From Alphaproteobacteria bacterium (lineage in GTDB: Bacteria; Pseudomonadota; Alphaproteobacteria; SHVP01), in assembly GCA_009694165.1 (NCBI GenBank), contig SHVP01000028.1, forward strand, positions 1-25,157: DNA of 25,157 bases, written 5' to 3'. A program made the translations under genes and the position numbers. The notes under the pieces were generated by a model that saw only the letters and a program-made list of their open reading frames with translations, was not told the origin of the DNA and made no database searches. Within the stretch, counting starts at the first letter, position 1; each line of letters starts with the position of its first letter. Below are positions 7,687-14,176 of this stretch, piece after piece.

Positions 7687-9474
7687 ATGATCTACCAAGC
7701 CCCCGTCCGCGACATGCGCTACCTGCTGCATGACGTGCTCGAAGTGACGAAATACAGCAATGTGCCCGGCTTTGCCGACGTCACCCCGGACCTCACCGAT
7801 GCCATTCTCGAGGAGGGGGCTAAACTCACGCAGGAGGTGATGTTTCCGCTCAATCAAAGCGGCGACGAAGAGGGTTGCCACTTCGACAAAGGCAAGGTGA
7901 CGCCGCCCAAGGGATTCAAGGAAGCCTATGACGCGTTCAAAGCCGGCGGCTGGGCCAGCCTCACCTGCGAGCCCGAGCATGGCGGCCAGGGCATGCCGAA
8001 CGTGGTCGGCATCGGCTTCATGGAGATGATGATCTCGTCCAACCTGTCGCTCGCCACCTATCCGGGGCTGACGCGGGGTGCCTACGAGGCGATCAAGCGC
8101 AGCGCTTCGCAAGAGCTGAAAATGACCTACTTGCCCAAGATGGCGAGCGGCGAGTGGGGCGGCACCATGAACCTGACCGAGCCGCATTGCGGGACCGATC
8201 TCGGGCTGATCCGCACCAAGGCCGAACCCCAGGCCGACGGCACGTTCAAGATCACCGGGACCAAGATCTTCATCTCGGCCGGCGAACATGACATGAGCGA
8301 CAACATCATCCACTTGGTGTTGGCGCGCATCACCGGGGCGCCCGAGGGGGTCCGCGGCATCAGCCTGTTTGTGGTACCCAAGCTCCTGCTCAACCCCGAT
8401 GGCACGCCGGGAAAGCGCAACAGCGTCACCTGCGGCTCGATCGAGAAGAAGATGGGTATCAAGGGCTCTGCCACCTGCGTCATGAACTATGACGACGCGG
8501 TCGGCTACCTGGTGGGCGAGAAGGGCAAGGGCATGCGCGCCATGTTCGTGATGATGAACGAGGCCCGCATTGGTGTCGGCATGCAGGGGGTCGGGCTGTC
8601 CGAGCTCGCCTACCAGAACGCCGCCAACTATGCCAAGGAGCGCCTGCAGGGTCGTTCGCTGGTCGGCACCAAGTATCCCGACAAGGCCGCCGATCCGATC
8701 ATCGTCCATCCCGACGTTCGCCGCATGCTGCTGACCATGCGCGCCTTCAACGAGGGTGCGCGCGCCTTCGCCATGTGGACGGCGCTCCATGCCGACCTGT
8801 CCGAGCGCCATCCCGACGAGTCGGTGCGGCGCGATGCCGAGGACCTGCTCGCGCTGATGACGCCGATCGTCAAGTGCCTGCTGACCGACATGGGCTTCGA
8901 GACCATCAATCTCGGCGTGCAGTGCTTCGGCGGCCACGGCTATATCCGCGAGCATGGCATGGAGCAGATCGTCCGCGATGCCCGCATCACCCAGCTCTAC
9001 GAGGGCACCAGCGGCATCCAGGCGCTTGATCTCGTCGGCCGCAAACTGCCCCAGCACGCCGGCCGGCTGCTGCGGCAGTTTTTCCACCCGGTCGATCAGT
9101 TCATCCAGAGCAACATGAACGAACCCCAGCTCGGCGACCTGGTCACGGACCTGGCCAAGTCGTTCGCGCGGCTACAGCAGGCGACTGCCTGGGTGGCCGA
9201 ACAGGGCATGAAGGATCCACTGCAGGCGGGTAGCGGGGCGAGCGACTACCTGCGGCTTTTCGGCTTGGTCGCACTCGGCTACATGTGGTGCCTGATGGCC
9301 AAGGTTTCGCTCGGCAAGTTGGCGAACGGGGCCGAGGACAAGGACTTTCACCGCCGCAAAGTGAGCCTGGCGCAGTTCTATATGAAGAAGATGCTGCCCG
9401 ACACTTCGGCCCTGCTGTCGAAGATCATGGCAGGCGCCGACACCCTGATGGCGCTCGAGGACGACGCGTTCTGA
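7687..9474 (+). CDS. Acyl-CoA dehydrogenase with C-terminal ACAD-like extension (about 600-residue type)
   Basis: The 595-residue FAD enzyme starts at ATG 7687 after gggaag, 33 bp behind the hydratase/dehydrogenase gene. It catalyses the first, alpha-beta dehydrogenation step on an acyl-CoA and passes electrons to ETF. Seen in order are an N-terminal helical region with CEPEHGGQGMP, the middle domain with GTMNLTEPHCGTDLG and FKITGTKIFISAGEHD, and the C-terminal domain with GHGYIREHGMEQIVRDARI. QLYEGTSGIQALDL follows, placing the catalytic-type Glu at about residue 439. A final helical extension of about 130 residues (RLLRQFFHPVDQFI...) is typical of the longer ACAD subgroup that includes DmdC-like enzymes. 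Substrate chain length cannot be read from sequence. It completes the beta-oxidation operon and ends 4 bp from the convergent hydrolase gene. Confidence 0.93.
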   Translation: MIYQAPVRDMRYLLHDVLEVTKYSNVPGFADVTPDLTDAILEEGAKLTQEVMFPLNQSGDEEGCHFDKGKVTPPKGFKEAYDAFKAGGWASLTCEPEHGGQGMPNVVGIGFMEMMISSNLSLATYPGLTRGAYEAIKRSASQELKMTYLPKMASGEWGGTMNLTEPHCGTDLGLIRTKAEPQADGTFKITGTKIFISAGEHDMSDNIIHLVLARITGAPEGVRGISLFVVPKLLLNPDGTPGKRNSVTCGSIEKKMGIKGSATCVMNYDDAVGYLVGEKGKGMRAMFVMMNEARIGVGMQGVGLSELAYQNAANYAKERLQGRSLVGTKYPDKAADPIIVHPDVRRMLLTMRAFNEGARAFAMWTALHADLSERHPDESVRRDAEDLLALMTPIVKCLLTDMGFETINLGVQCFGGHGYIREHGMEQIVRDARITQLYEGTSGIQALDLVGRKLPQHAGRLLRQFFHPVDQFIQSNMNEPQLGDLVTDLAKSFARLQQATAWVAEQGMKDPLQAGSGASDYLRLFGLVALGYMWCLMAKVSLGKLANGAEDKDFHRRKVSLAQFYMKKMLPDTSALLSKIMAGADTLMALEDDAF

Positions 9475-9478
9475 CGGC

Positions 9479-10336
9479 TTAGCCGTCCAGCCAGTCGCTC
9501 AGCATCGCCGCAAGATTGGCGATCTCGGCGTCTGTCGCTCGCCCGATCGGGTTGTCGTGCGGATGCGGCCGCTTGGTGGCGTGTTTAACCAGCCGGCTGA
9601 CCCCGTCGATATAGGGCCACGGGCTGTCCTTGGGCGCACAGGTGACCAGCGTTGGCTGGGTGATCAGCGGCAGGCGTTGGTCCGACGGGTAGAGGATAGC
9701 CGCCTGGTAGGCGAGGTGGCCCGCGCGCACGCTCTTCAAGGCATCCATGACTCGCTCGTGCAGTTCCTGCGCATGGGGCAGGCCGAGGCCACGCCAGTGG
9801 GCGGGATCGCGGCGGTAGGGCGGCCAAAACAGGTAGCTGTCGCGGGTCCGGTTCCAGGTCTTGATGAATTGCGAGCCGTCCTGGTCGACCCAGCCGGAAT
9901 TGTCGAGCGTCTTCACGTACTCGACGTAGAACGGATTCATGCCGTCGCTCATGCCGTCAAGAATGGCCTTGCCGAGCCGGCCCGGCAGGCCAATCGCGAG
10001 TTCGGTGACGATGCGGGCACCGGTGTGGGTCCCGAACGCGTCGAAGGGGCCGATGCCAAGCGCGTCGATAGCGCGCCGGGCGGCGTCGGCGAAATAGGCG
10101 ATGTCGGGATCGGCGATCGCCGGCCGCGCCGAGTCGCCTTGCCCCAGAGTGTCGAAGGCGATGGCCGGCCGATGCCCGCCGATCGCCGTCAACAGGCGCT
10201 CCAGCGCCAGCGATGACTCGGGCGAGCCGTGAAAGAGCACGAGCGGCCGGCGGGCCGCTCCCCGCCAGTCTGGTCCGGCCGTCCGATAGTGCATCTGGCC
10301 TTCGGCGATGTCGGCGAAGCCGCGACGAACGGTCAT
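9479..10336 (-). CDS. Alpha/beta-hydrolase fold protein with non-canonical nucleophile elbow
   Basis: The 285-residue protein starts at ATG 10336, preceded by AGGAG at 7 bases; an upstream extension to 10459 lacks a signal and is rejected. The alpha/beta-hydrolase fold is evident. The oxyanion strand reads RPLVLFHGSPESS, then AFDTLGQGDSARP, the nucleophile-elbow position, and a late LVTCAPKDSPWPY strand carrying a candidate catalytic Asp. A candidate His lies in KRPHPHDNP. The elbow reads FGTHTGARIV, so the residue in the usual Ser position of G-x-S-x-G is His. Similar GxHTG elbows occur, as far as I recall, in a subgroup of this superfamily, so this may be a lineage with altered chemistry rather than damage. 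It follows the enoyl-CoA hydratase gene on the same strand after 101 bp and is probably co-transcribed. The substrate is unknown. Confidence 0.8.
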   Translation of the reverse strand: MTVRRGFADIAEGQMHYRTAGPDWRGAARRPLVLFHGSPESSLALERLLTAIGGHRPAIAFDTLGQGDSARPAIADPDIAYFADAARRAIDALGIGPFDAFGTHTGARIVTELAIGLPGRLGKAILDGMSDGMNPFYVEYVKTLDNSGWVDQDGSQFIKTWNRTRDSYLFWPPYRRDPAHWRGLGLPHAQELHERVMDALKSVRAGHLAYQAAILYPSDQRLPLITQPTLVTCAPKDSPWPYIDGVSRLVKHATKRPHPHDNPIGRATDAEIANLAAMLSDWLDG

Positions 10337-10437
10337 GGGGTCAACTCCTGCGGTTGGCGCGGTCGGTGGCCCCTGCGACCACGACGTTGGCCAGTCTATC
10401 GTCGGAGACTGTGCCGGGAAAACCTTGTCGTGTCCGC

Positions 10438-11259
10438 TCAGCCCTCGCGCTTGGTCCACGTCGGCGGCCGCTTCTCGAAGAAGGCGGTAAGGCCTTCGCG
10501 GCCGTCACCGTCGCGGACGCCCGCGGCGACGAGGCGCGCCCCCTCGTCGAGCAGGAGCCCGAGCGGTTTTTGTCCGACGGCGGCGATCAAACGTTTGGTC
10601 TCCGCCACCACTTCGGGCGCCCGCCCCTTGATCTGGGCGAGCACGCGGCTGAGCGCATGGTCGAGGCCAGCGTCGTCTTCGGCGAGGGCGGTCACGAGGC
10701 CGATCTGGTGTGCCTCTTCCACGGCCATTGGCTCGCCGGTGAAGGCGAGTCGCCGCGCATAGGCCGGGCTCAGCCGCATGGCGACGAAAGGAAGGATTTG
10801 CGCCGGCGGCAAGCCGAAGCCCGTCTCCGGCATGGCAAAGGTGGCGTCGCGGCGCGCGATCACGATGTCGGAGACGCAGACTAGGCCAAAGCCGCCGCCG
10901 CGTGCGGCGCCATGGACCACGCTGACGACGACCTGCGGCTGGTCGGCCACTTGCTGGAGCAGGTCGCCAAAGCGCCGGTTGACAGCAAACAGGCGGTCGG
11001 GCTCGCCGGCTTGCGGCGGAGCCAAGGCGTCGGTCATGTCCTTGAGGTCGCCGCCGGCGCAGAAATGTGGCCCCGCACCCCGCAACACGACGGCAGCCAG
11101 CGAGCGGTCCGCCGCCACCGCTCGAAACACCATCTCCAGTTCCTCGGCCATGGCGATTCCCATGGCATTGCGCGCGGTCGGCCGGTTGAGCACGATCGTC
11201 AGATGGAAGCCCTGGCGCTGCAGCAGCAACCAGCGGCACTCGGGCAAGGCAGCAGTCAT
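10438..11259 (-). CDS. Enoyl-CoA hydratase/isomerase family protein (crotonase fold)
   Basis: The 273-residue protein starts at ATG 11259. A longer reading from 11334 would cross the intergenic space shared with the SCP2 gene and is not preferred. Crotonase hallmarks are visible: LNRPTARNAMGIAMAEEL near the N-terminus, HFCAGGDLKDM and HGAARGGGFGLVCVSDI forming the oxyanion hole, and FAMPETGFGLPPAQILPF over the catalytic-Glu region. The C-terminal helices are complete (EGLTAFFEKRPPTW). Crotonases hydrate or isomerise acyl-CoA esters; the GFGLPP-type loop differs from classic short-chain hydratases, so the substrate may be branched, terpenoid-derived or aromatic. That is inference. It sits divergently from the SCP2 gene and upstream of the alpha/beta-hydrolase gene on the same strand. 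Confidence 0.9.
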   Translation of the reverse strand: MTAALPECRWLLLQRQGFHLTIVLNRPTARNAMGIAMAEELEMVFRAVAADRSLAAVVLRGAGPHFCAGGDLKDMTDALAPPQAGEPDRLFAVNRRFGDLLQQVADQPQVVVSVVHGAARGGGFGLVCVSDIVIARRDATFAMPETGFGLPPAQILPFVAMRLSPAYARRLAFTGEPMAVEEAHQIGLVTALAEDDAGLDHALSRVLAQIKGRAPEVVAETKRLIAAVGQKPLGLLLDEGARLVAAGVRDGDGREGLTAFFEKRPPTWTKREG

Positions 11260-11351
11260 GGATTCTACCTGCGAAGAGGGCGAAGCGTGCCCGTGGGGAT
11301 GGAAAATGTTAGGGTGTTGCCACGTCCACGCCAACGGTCGGGAGGTCGTCC
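11260..11351. promoter_or_regulatory. Divergent intergenic region between the enoyl-CoA hydratase and SCP2 genes
   Basis: This 92-bp gap separates two genes transcribed away from each other, so it should hold both promoters. I see a locally AT-richer spot (ggaaaatgttagggt, about 11302-11316) and the SCP2 ribosome site gggaggt. No convincing -35/-10 pair could be assigned by eye. The call rests on gene geometry only. Confidence 0.35.
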
Positions 11352-11651
11352 ATGGATCTGGTTCAGGTTACCGAAGGATTGCGCCGCCGCGTCGGCGAGG
11401 ATTCCGGCGTCGGCGCCACCATCAAGTGCGACTTCGGCGATGACGGCGTCATTTATGTCGATGGCACCAGCGTCCCCAATACCATCAGCAACGAAAACAA
11501 AGATGCCGACTGCACGATCCGTATTTCGCTCGAAAATTTCCTCAAGCTGGCCGATGGCGACCTCAACCCGACCGTGGCGTTCATGATGGGCAAGCTCAAG
11601 GTCGACGGCGACATGGGCCTGGCGATGAAGCTATCGAAATTCCTCGGCTAA
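11352..11651 (+). CDS. SCP2 sterol-binding (sterol carrier protein) domain protein
   Basis: The 99-residue protein starts at ATG 11352 after gggaggt. The whole chain is one SCP2 domain. It shows alternating beta-strands (ATIKCDFGDDGVIYVDG), the DADCTIRISLENFLKLADG segment and the conserved ending NPTVAFMMGKLKVDGDMGLA plus MKLSKFLG. These small proteins bind fatty acyl-CoAs or other lipids in a hydrophobic cavity and are common beside beta-oxidation genes in Alphaproteobacteria. That fits the neighbouring hydratase, thioesterase and upstream beta-oxidation operon. Its last 21 bases overlap the 3' end of the convergent thioesterase gene. Confidence 0.93.
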   Translation: MDLVQVTEGLRRRVGEDSGVGATIKCDFGDDGVIYVDGTSVPNTISNENKDADCTIRISLENFLKLADGDLNPTVAFMMGKLKVDGDMGLAMKLSKFLG

Positions 11652-12101
11652 CTCGCCCGGCGTGGCGGAACCGGCGACGACGCGCCGGTTGGGCACGATC
11701 TTCCACACGCCGCTCGCGGCCATGATCGGGTTACGCTCACAATAGATTTCGGCGCGCGCAAAAATGAGGTCGCGCGTCTTGCGGGTGATGACGGCCTTGC
11801 CCTCGACCCAGTCGCCGCGCCGGCCCGGACCGAGGAAGTCGCCGTTTAGGCTGATGGTCACCGCCTGGGTGCCGCGTTCAACCGTGCGGAAGATGGTTAT
11901 GCCAATAAGGTGGTCGGTCAGCGTCATGAGCATGCCGCCGTCGGCGAGTCCATGCGGATTGGTATGGCGATCGAGGACGCGAAAGCCCATGCGCCAGGGC
12001 GGACCCGCGGGGCTGACGAGGAAGGGGCCGACAGCGCTGTGAAAGCCGGCGACGTTTCCAGTGGGCACGAAGCCGGCCGGCGGCGCAAGATCGTCGCTCA
12101 T
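11631..12101 (-). CDS. Hotdog-fold thioesterase (PaaI-like)
   Basis: The 156-residue protein starts at ATG 12101; a GTG five codons upstream is possible but not needed. The hotdog signature NPHGLADGGMLMTLTDH is clear: HG..DGG over the central helix, with Asp as the usual catalytic acid. It is followed by the strands QAVTISLNGDFLGPGRRGDW and TRDLIFARAEIYCER. Such enzymes hydrolyse acyl-CoA thioesters, often clearing stalled or aromatic acyl-CoAs. Its position, convergent with and overlapping the SCP2 gene by 21 bp, places it in the acyl-CoA cluster. Exact substrate is not predictable. Confidence 0.9.
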   Translation of the reverse strand: MSDDLAPPAGFVPTGNVAGFHSAVGPFLVSPAGPPWRMGFRVLDRHTNPHGLADGGMLMTLTDHLIGITIFRTVERGTQAVTISLNGDFLGPGRRGDWVEGKAVITRKTRDLIFARAEIYCERNPIMAASGVWKIVPNRRVVAGSATPGELAEEFR

Positions 12102-12464
12102 CGCCGCGCCCTGCACGGGCGCCGCCGTTGGGGCGATCGCGCCGCCGCAGCGCCGGTCGCTTCCGCGGCGCGGTCTTGGTGCGGCTGCGATCGGCGGCCG
12201 AACCCTGGGCCGGGCTCGTGCCGTCGCGCGCCCACGACAACAGCGGCCGAGCAGGGGTATTCTTTGGCGCTACGCAAGATATTGCGATCAGCGATCATCG
12301 TGCAACGATGGATGGGCGGTCCGCCACTGGAGCTTTGGCCGGTTCGTGCTTAGATTGGCGCCGCATTATAGACAGTCGTCGCGCCGCCCCCTCGTCATCC
12401 ATAGACAGCGACGCCTAGCCGCCTATGATGCTCACTCCGTGGGTGAGGGTCGGAAGATAAGCCC
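12102..12464. other. 363-bp region without a recognisable gene
   Basis: This stretch lies between the thioesterase start and the truncated transporter gene and should hold promoters for both. Open frames here are compositionally biased and match no family I know. Two small inverted repeats are visible: cgcaa-gata-ttgcg (12273-12286) and catcgt-gca-acgatg (12296-12310). A few AT-rich words (ttagatt, attatag near 12350-12370) do not form a properly spaced promoter. Erased gene remains are possible, given the damage next door. Confidence 0.5.
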
Positions 12465-13367
12465 ATGACAGACAAGACGAAAGATCCTGACGAAAAGGTC
12501 GACAAGCTGGCCTGGCTGCGCGACGTGCGCAAGCCGTTACGCAACAACTATCGTGAAGTGCTGCTGGTCTCGCTGTTCGTCAACCTGTTGGCGCTCGGCA
12601 CCTCGGTGTTCACGCTACAGGTCTACGACCGGGTTATTTCCAGCGCCAGCGTGACGACCCTGGGCGGGCTCGTCATCGGTATGCTGCTGGTCATCCTGTT
12701 TGACTTTGTGCTCAAGCAGACGCGCAGCCGCATGATGCAGCGCACGGCGCTCCGCATCGACGCGGCGGTTGGCAGAAAGCTGTTCAACAAGATTTTGGCG
12801 TTGCCGCTGCCGCACCTCGAATCGCGGCCGAACAACTATTGGACGGCGTTGTTCCGCGATATCGAAGTAGTGCGCAACACCCTCTCCGGCCCGTCGGCCA
12901 TCCTGTTGACCGGCCTGCCGTTTGCCTTTCTCTACATCGCGCTCGTCGTCGTCATGGCCTGGCCGATCGTGCCGGTCCTGTTCATCATGCTGATCGCATT
13001 CATCGTTACCGCGTGGCTGGGCGCGACCCGGCTTTCGGCCGCCAACGCGGCCGAGCGCAAGACGGCGTACGACCGTGACACCATGGTGGCCGAGGTGATC
13101 AACGGCCGCACCACGGTGAAGGCGCTGGCCCTCGATGCGTCGGTCCGTCCGTTGTGGGGGGAAAAGCATGCCAACAACATCGAAGAGGCGATGTTGCGCG
13201 GGCGCAAATCGGACATCTTTTCGAACTTCGGCACGGTGCTGACGACCCTGACGACGGTGGTGATGGCCGGCGCCGGGGCGCTCGAGATCATTAACCACGA
13301 TCTGACGGTGGGCGCGCTGATTGCGGCCAACATGCTCGCCGGTCGTATCTTGAGCCCCTTCAACTAG
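12465..13367 (+). CDS. Type I secretion ABC transporter membrane domain, truncated by in-frame TAG and lacking its ATPase domain
   Basis: The 300-codon reading starts at ATG 12465. It matches the membrane half of type I secretion/LapB-type ABC exporters: NNYREVLLVSLFVNLLALG as the first helix, TLQVYDRVI, the helix LVIGMLLVILFDFVLKQTRS, LFNKILALPLPHLESRP and the helix pair around LLTGLPFAFLYIALVVVM. ERKTAYDRDTMVAEVINGR and AANMLAGRILSPFN complete it. There is no N-terminal C39-like domain. The reading stops at TAG 13365-13367 exactly where homologues have Gln (SPFNQLVGQWRNYAQYRQAA), and the same frame continues the transporter for about 28 codons (LVGQWRNYAQYRQAALRLGE). So the TAG looks like a CAG-to-TAG nonsense change. 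Beyond that, no Walker A, signature or Walker B motif follows. A transporter without its nucleotide-binding domain cannot drive secretion alone. Confidence 0.85.
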   Translation: MTDKTKDPDEKVDKLAWLRDVRKPLRNNYREVLLVSLFVNLLALGTSVFTLQVYDRVISSASVTTLGGLVIGMLLVILFDFVLKQTRSRMMQRTALRIDAAVGRKLFNKILALPLPHLESRPNNYWTALFRDIEVVRNTLSGPSAILLTGLPFAFLYIALVVVMAWPIVPVLFIMLIAFIVTAWLGATRLSAANAAERKTAYDRDTMVAEVINGRTTVKALALDASVRPLWGEKHANNIEEAMLRGRKSDIFSNFGTVLTTLTTVVMAGAGALEIINHDLTVGALIAANMLAGRILSPFN

Positions 13368-13739
13368 TTGGTCGGCCAGTGGCGTAACTACGCGCAGTAC
13401 CGCCAGGCCGCGCTGCGCCTCGGCGAGATGTTCACCGCGCAAGAAGAACGGCAGGCGCCGGCTGAGTTTTTTTCGCGTTTTGGCGGTTGCGAGGACTTCG
13501 CGATCGCCAAGTACCTGTCGCTGGCGTCCGCCGGGTTCGATACGGCGAAGCTGCGGGTCGTCGTCGTCCAGGATCTGAACCTGAAGGGGCAGCACGCAGT
13601 GCTCGCCGTCGAGTTCGACGGCAAGAGCTGGATCCTCGATAACCAGATCAAGCAGGTGATCGAGGCCGATAAAATCAAACACTATCGCCCGATCTATTCG
13701 GTCAACGACCAGGCTTGGTGGCTGCATAAGGCGACGTAG
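13368..13739 (+). pseudogene. Transporter linker fused in-frame to the catalytic half of a LapG-like transglutaminase-like cysteine protease
   Basis: This continues in the same frame after the TAG. About 28 codons are still transporter (to MFTAQEERQ). The frame then becomes the C-terminal part of a bacterial transglutaminase-like cysteine proteinase (BTLCP, LapG family): PAEFFSRFGGCEDFAIAKY, then QDLNLKGQHAVLAVEF and SWILDNQIKQVIEADKI, ending WWLHKAT. The Cys-His-Asp triad of the family is present: Cys codon at 13488-13490, His 35 residues later, Asp 15 residues after that. The residue before the Cys is Gly where GDCED is usual. The N-terminal half of the protease is absent, as is the transporter ATPase domain. 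The junction lies between about 13450 and 13470, near a run of seven T. LapG proteases release giant surface adhesins from the outer membrane, and genes for both proteins often sit together; a deletion between neighbours would create this fusion. Confidence 0.8.
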
Positions 13740-13770
13740 CGGCCTGCGCCAACGACCGCAAGATGAATGG

Positions 13771-14169
13771 TTAGAAGCGCGAACTGCGCGGCTTCGGGCC
13801 GAGCGCCTCGCCCGAGCCGGGGCGGATCGCGATCACGTCCTTGGGCATGCTCGGCACTAGGCCGCGCGCCGCCTCCTTCGCCTGGGCTAGCTCGTCGAAA
13901 CAACGCTGGTCTTTCTGGCGCATAAAGGCGGTCTTGGCGTTGCCGAGGTGGTGGCGGATCTGCGCCGCCGATTTTCCGTCGCGCACGTGGTCGGTCTCGC
14001 GCTCGAGCGTGGTCACCTGGTCGAGGCAGGCGGTGGTCTGGGCCGAGGCCGGCGCCGCCGCGACCGAGGCGATCAGCGCCAGCGAAATCAAAGTCGGCAG
14101 GCCATGGGATGAGGCGCGCGCAAGACCGGGCCCGCCGCTGGGAGGGCCTGGTGGGATCAACGCCACCAT
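13771..14169 (-). CDS. Small exported protein of unknown function
   Basis: The preferred start is ATG 14169, giving 132 residues, 7 bp after the stop of the FecR-domain gene on the same strand; longer upstream readings overlap that gene and look like low-complexity shadow. A signal peptide is visible after an extended N-region (LPTLISLALIASVAAAPASA-QT). The mature part is about 90 residues and helical, with two Cys (ACLDQV and QRCFDEL) that could form a disulfide. It contains HVRDGKSAAQIRHHLGNAK. The tail is Pro/Arg/Ser-rich. I do not recognise a family. Tight linkage suggests translation coupled to the FecR-domain gene and an envelope role. Confidence 0.65.
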   Translation of the reverse strand: MVALIPPGPPSGGPGLARASSHGLPTLISLALIASVAAAPASAQTTACLDQVTTLERETDHVRDGKSAAQIRHHLGNAKTAFMRQKDQRCFDELAQAKEAARGLVPSMPKDVIAIRPGSGEALGPKPRSSRF

Positions 14170-14176
14170 CCGAAAG

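Noticed and set aside
7270..9087. Long minus-strand open frame opposite the acyl-CoA dehydrogenase (605 codons)
   Set aside because: Same antisense shadow effect; it overlaps the ends of two well-supported plus-strand genes and has no ribosome site or family pattern.
12330..12375. Promoter-like words (ttggcc, tagatt, tatagac) upstream of the transporter gene
   Set aside because: No pair has acceptable -35/-10 spacing, so they cannot be told from chance.
13467..13473. Run of seven T as a programmed frameshift site in the transporter/protease fusion
   Set aside because: Both sides of the run are already in the same frame, so no shift is needed to join them.
12615..13727. Minus-strand open frame of 370 codons opposite the transporter/protease fusion
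   Set aside because: It spans the lesion without interruption, but its sequence is Arg/His/Asp/Gln-rich shadow and carries no motif; the plus strand has clear transporter helices and protease residues.
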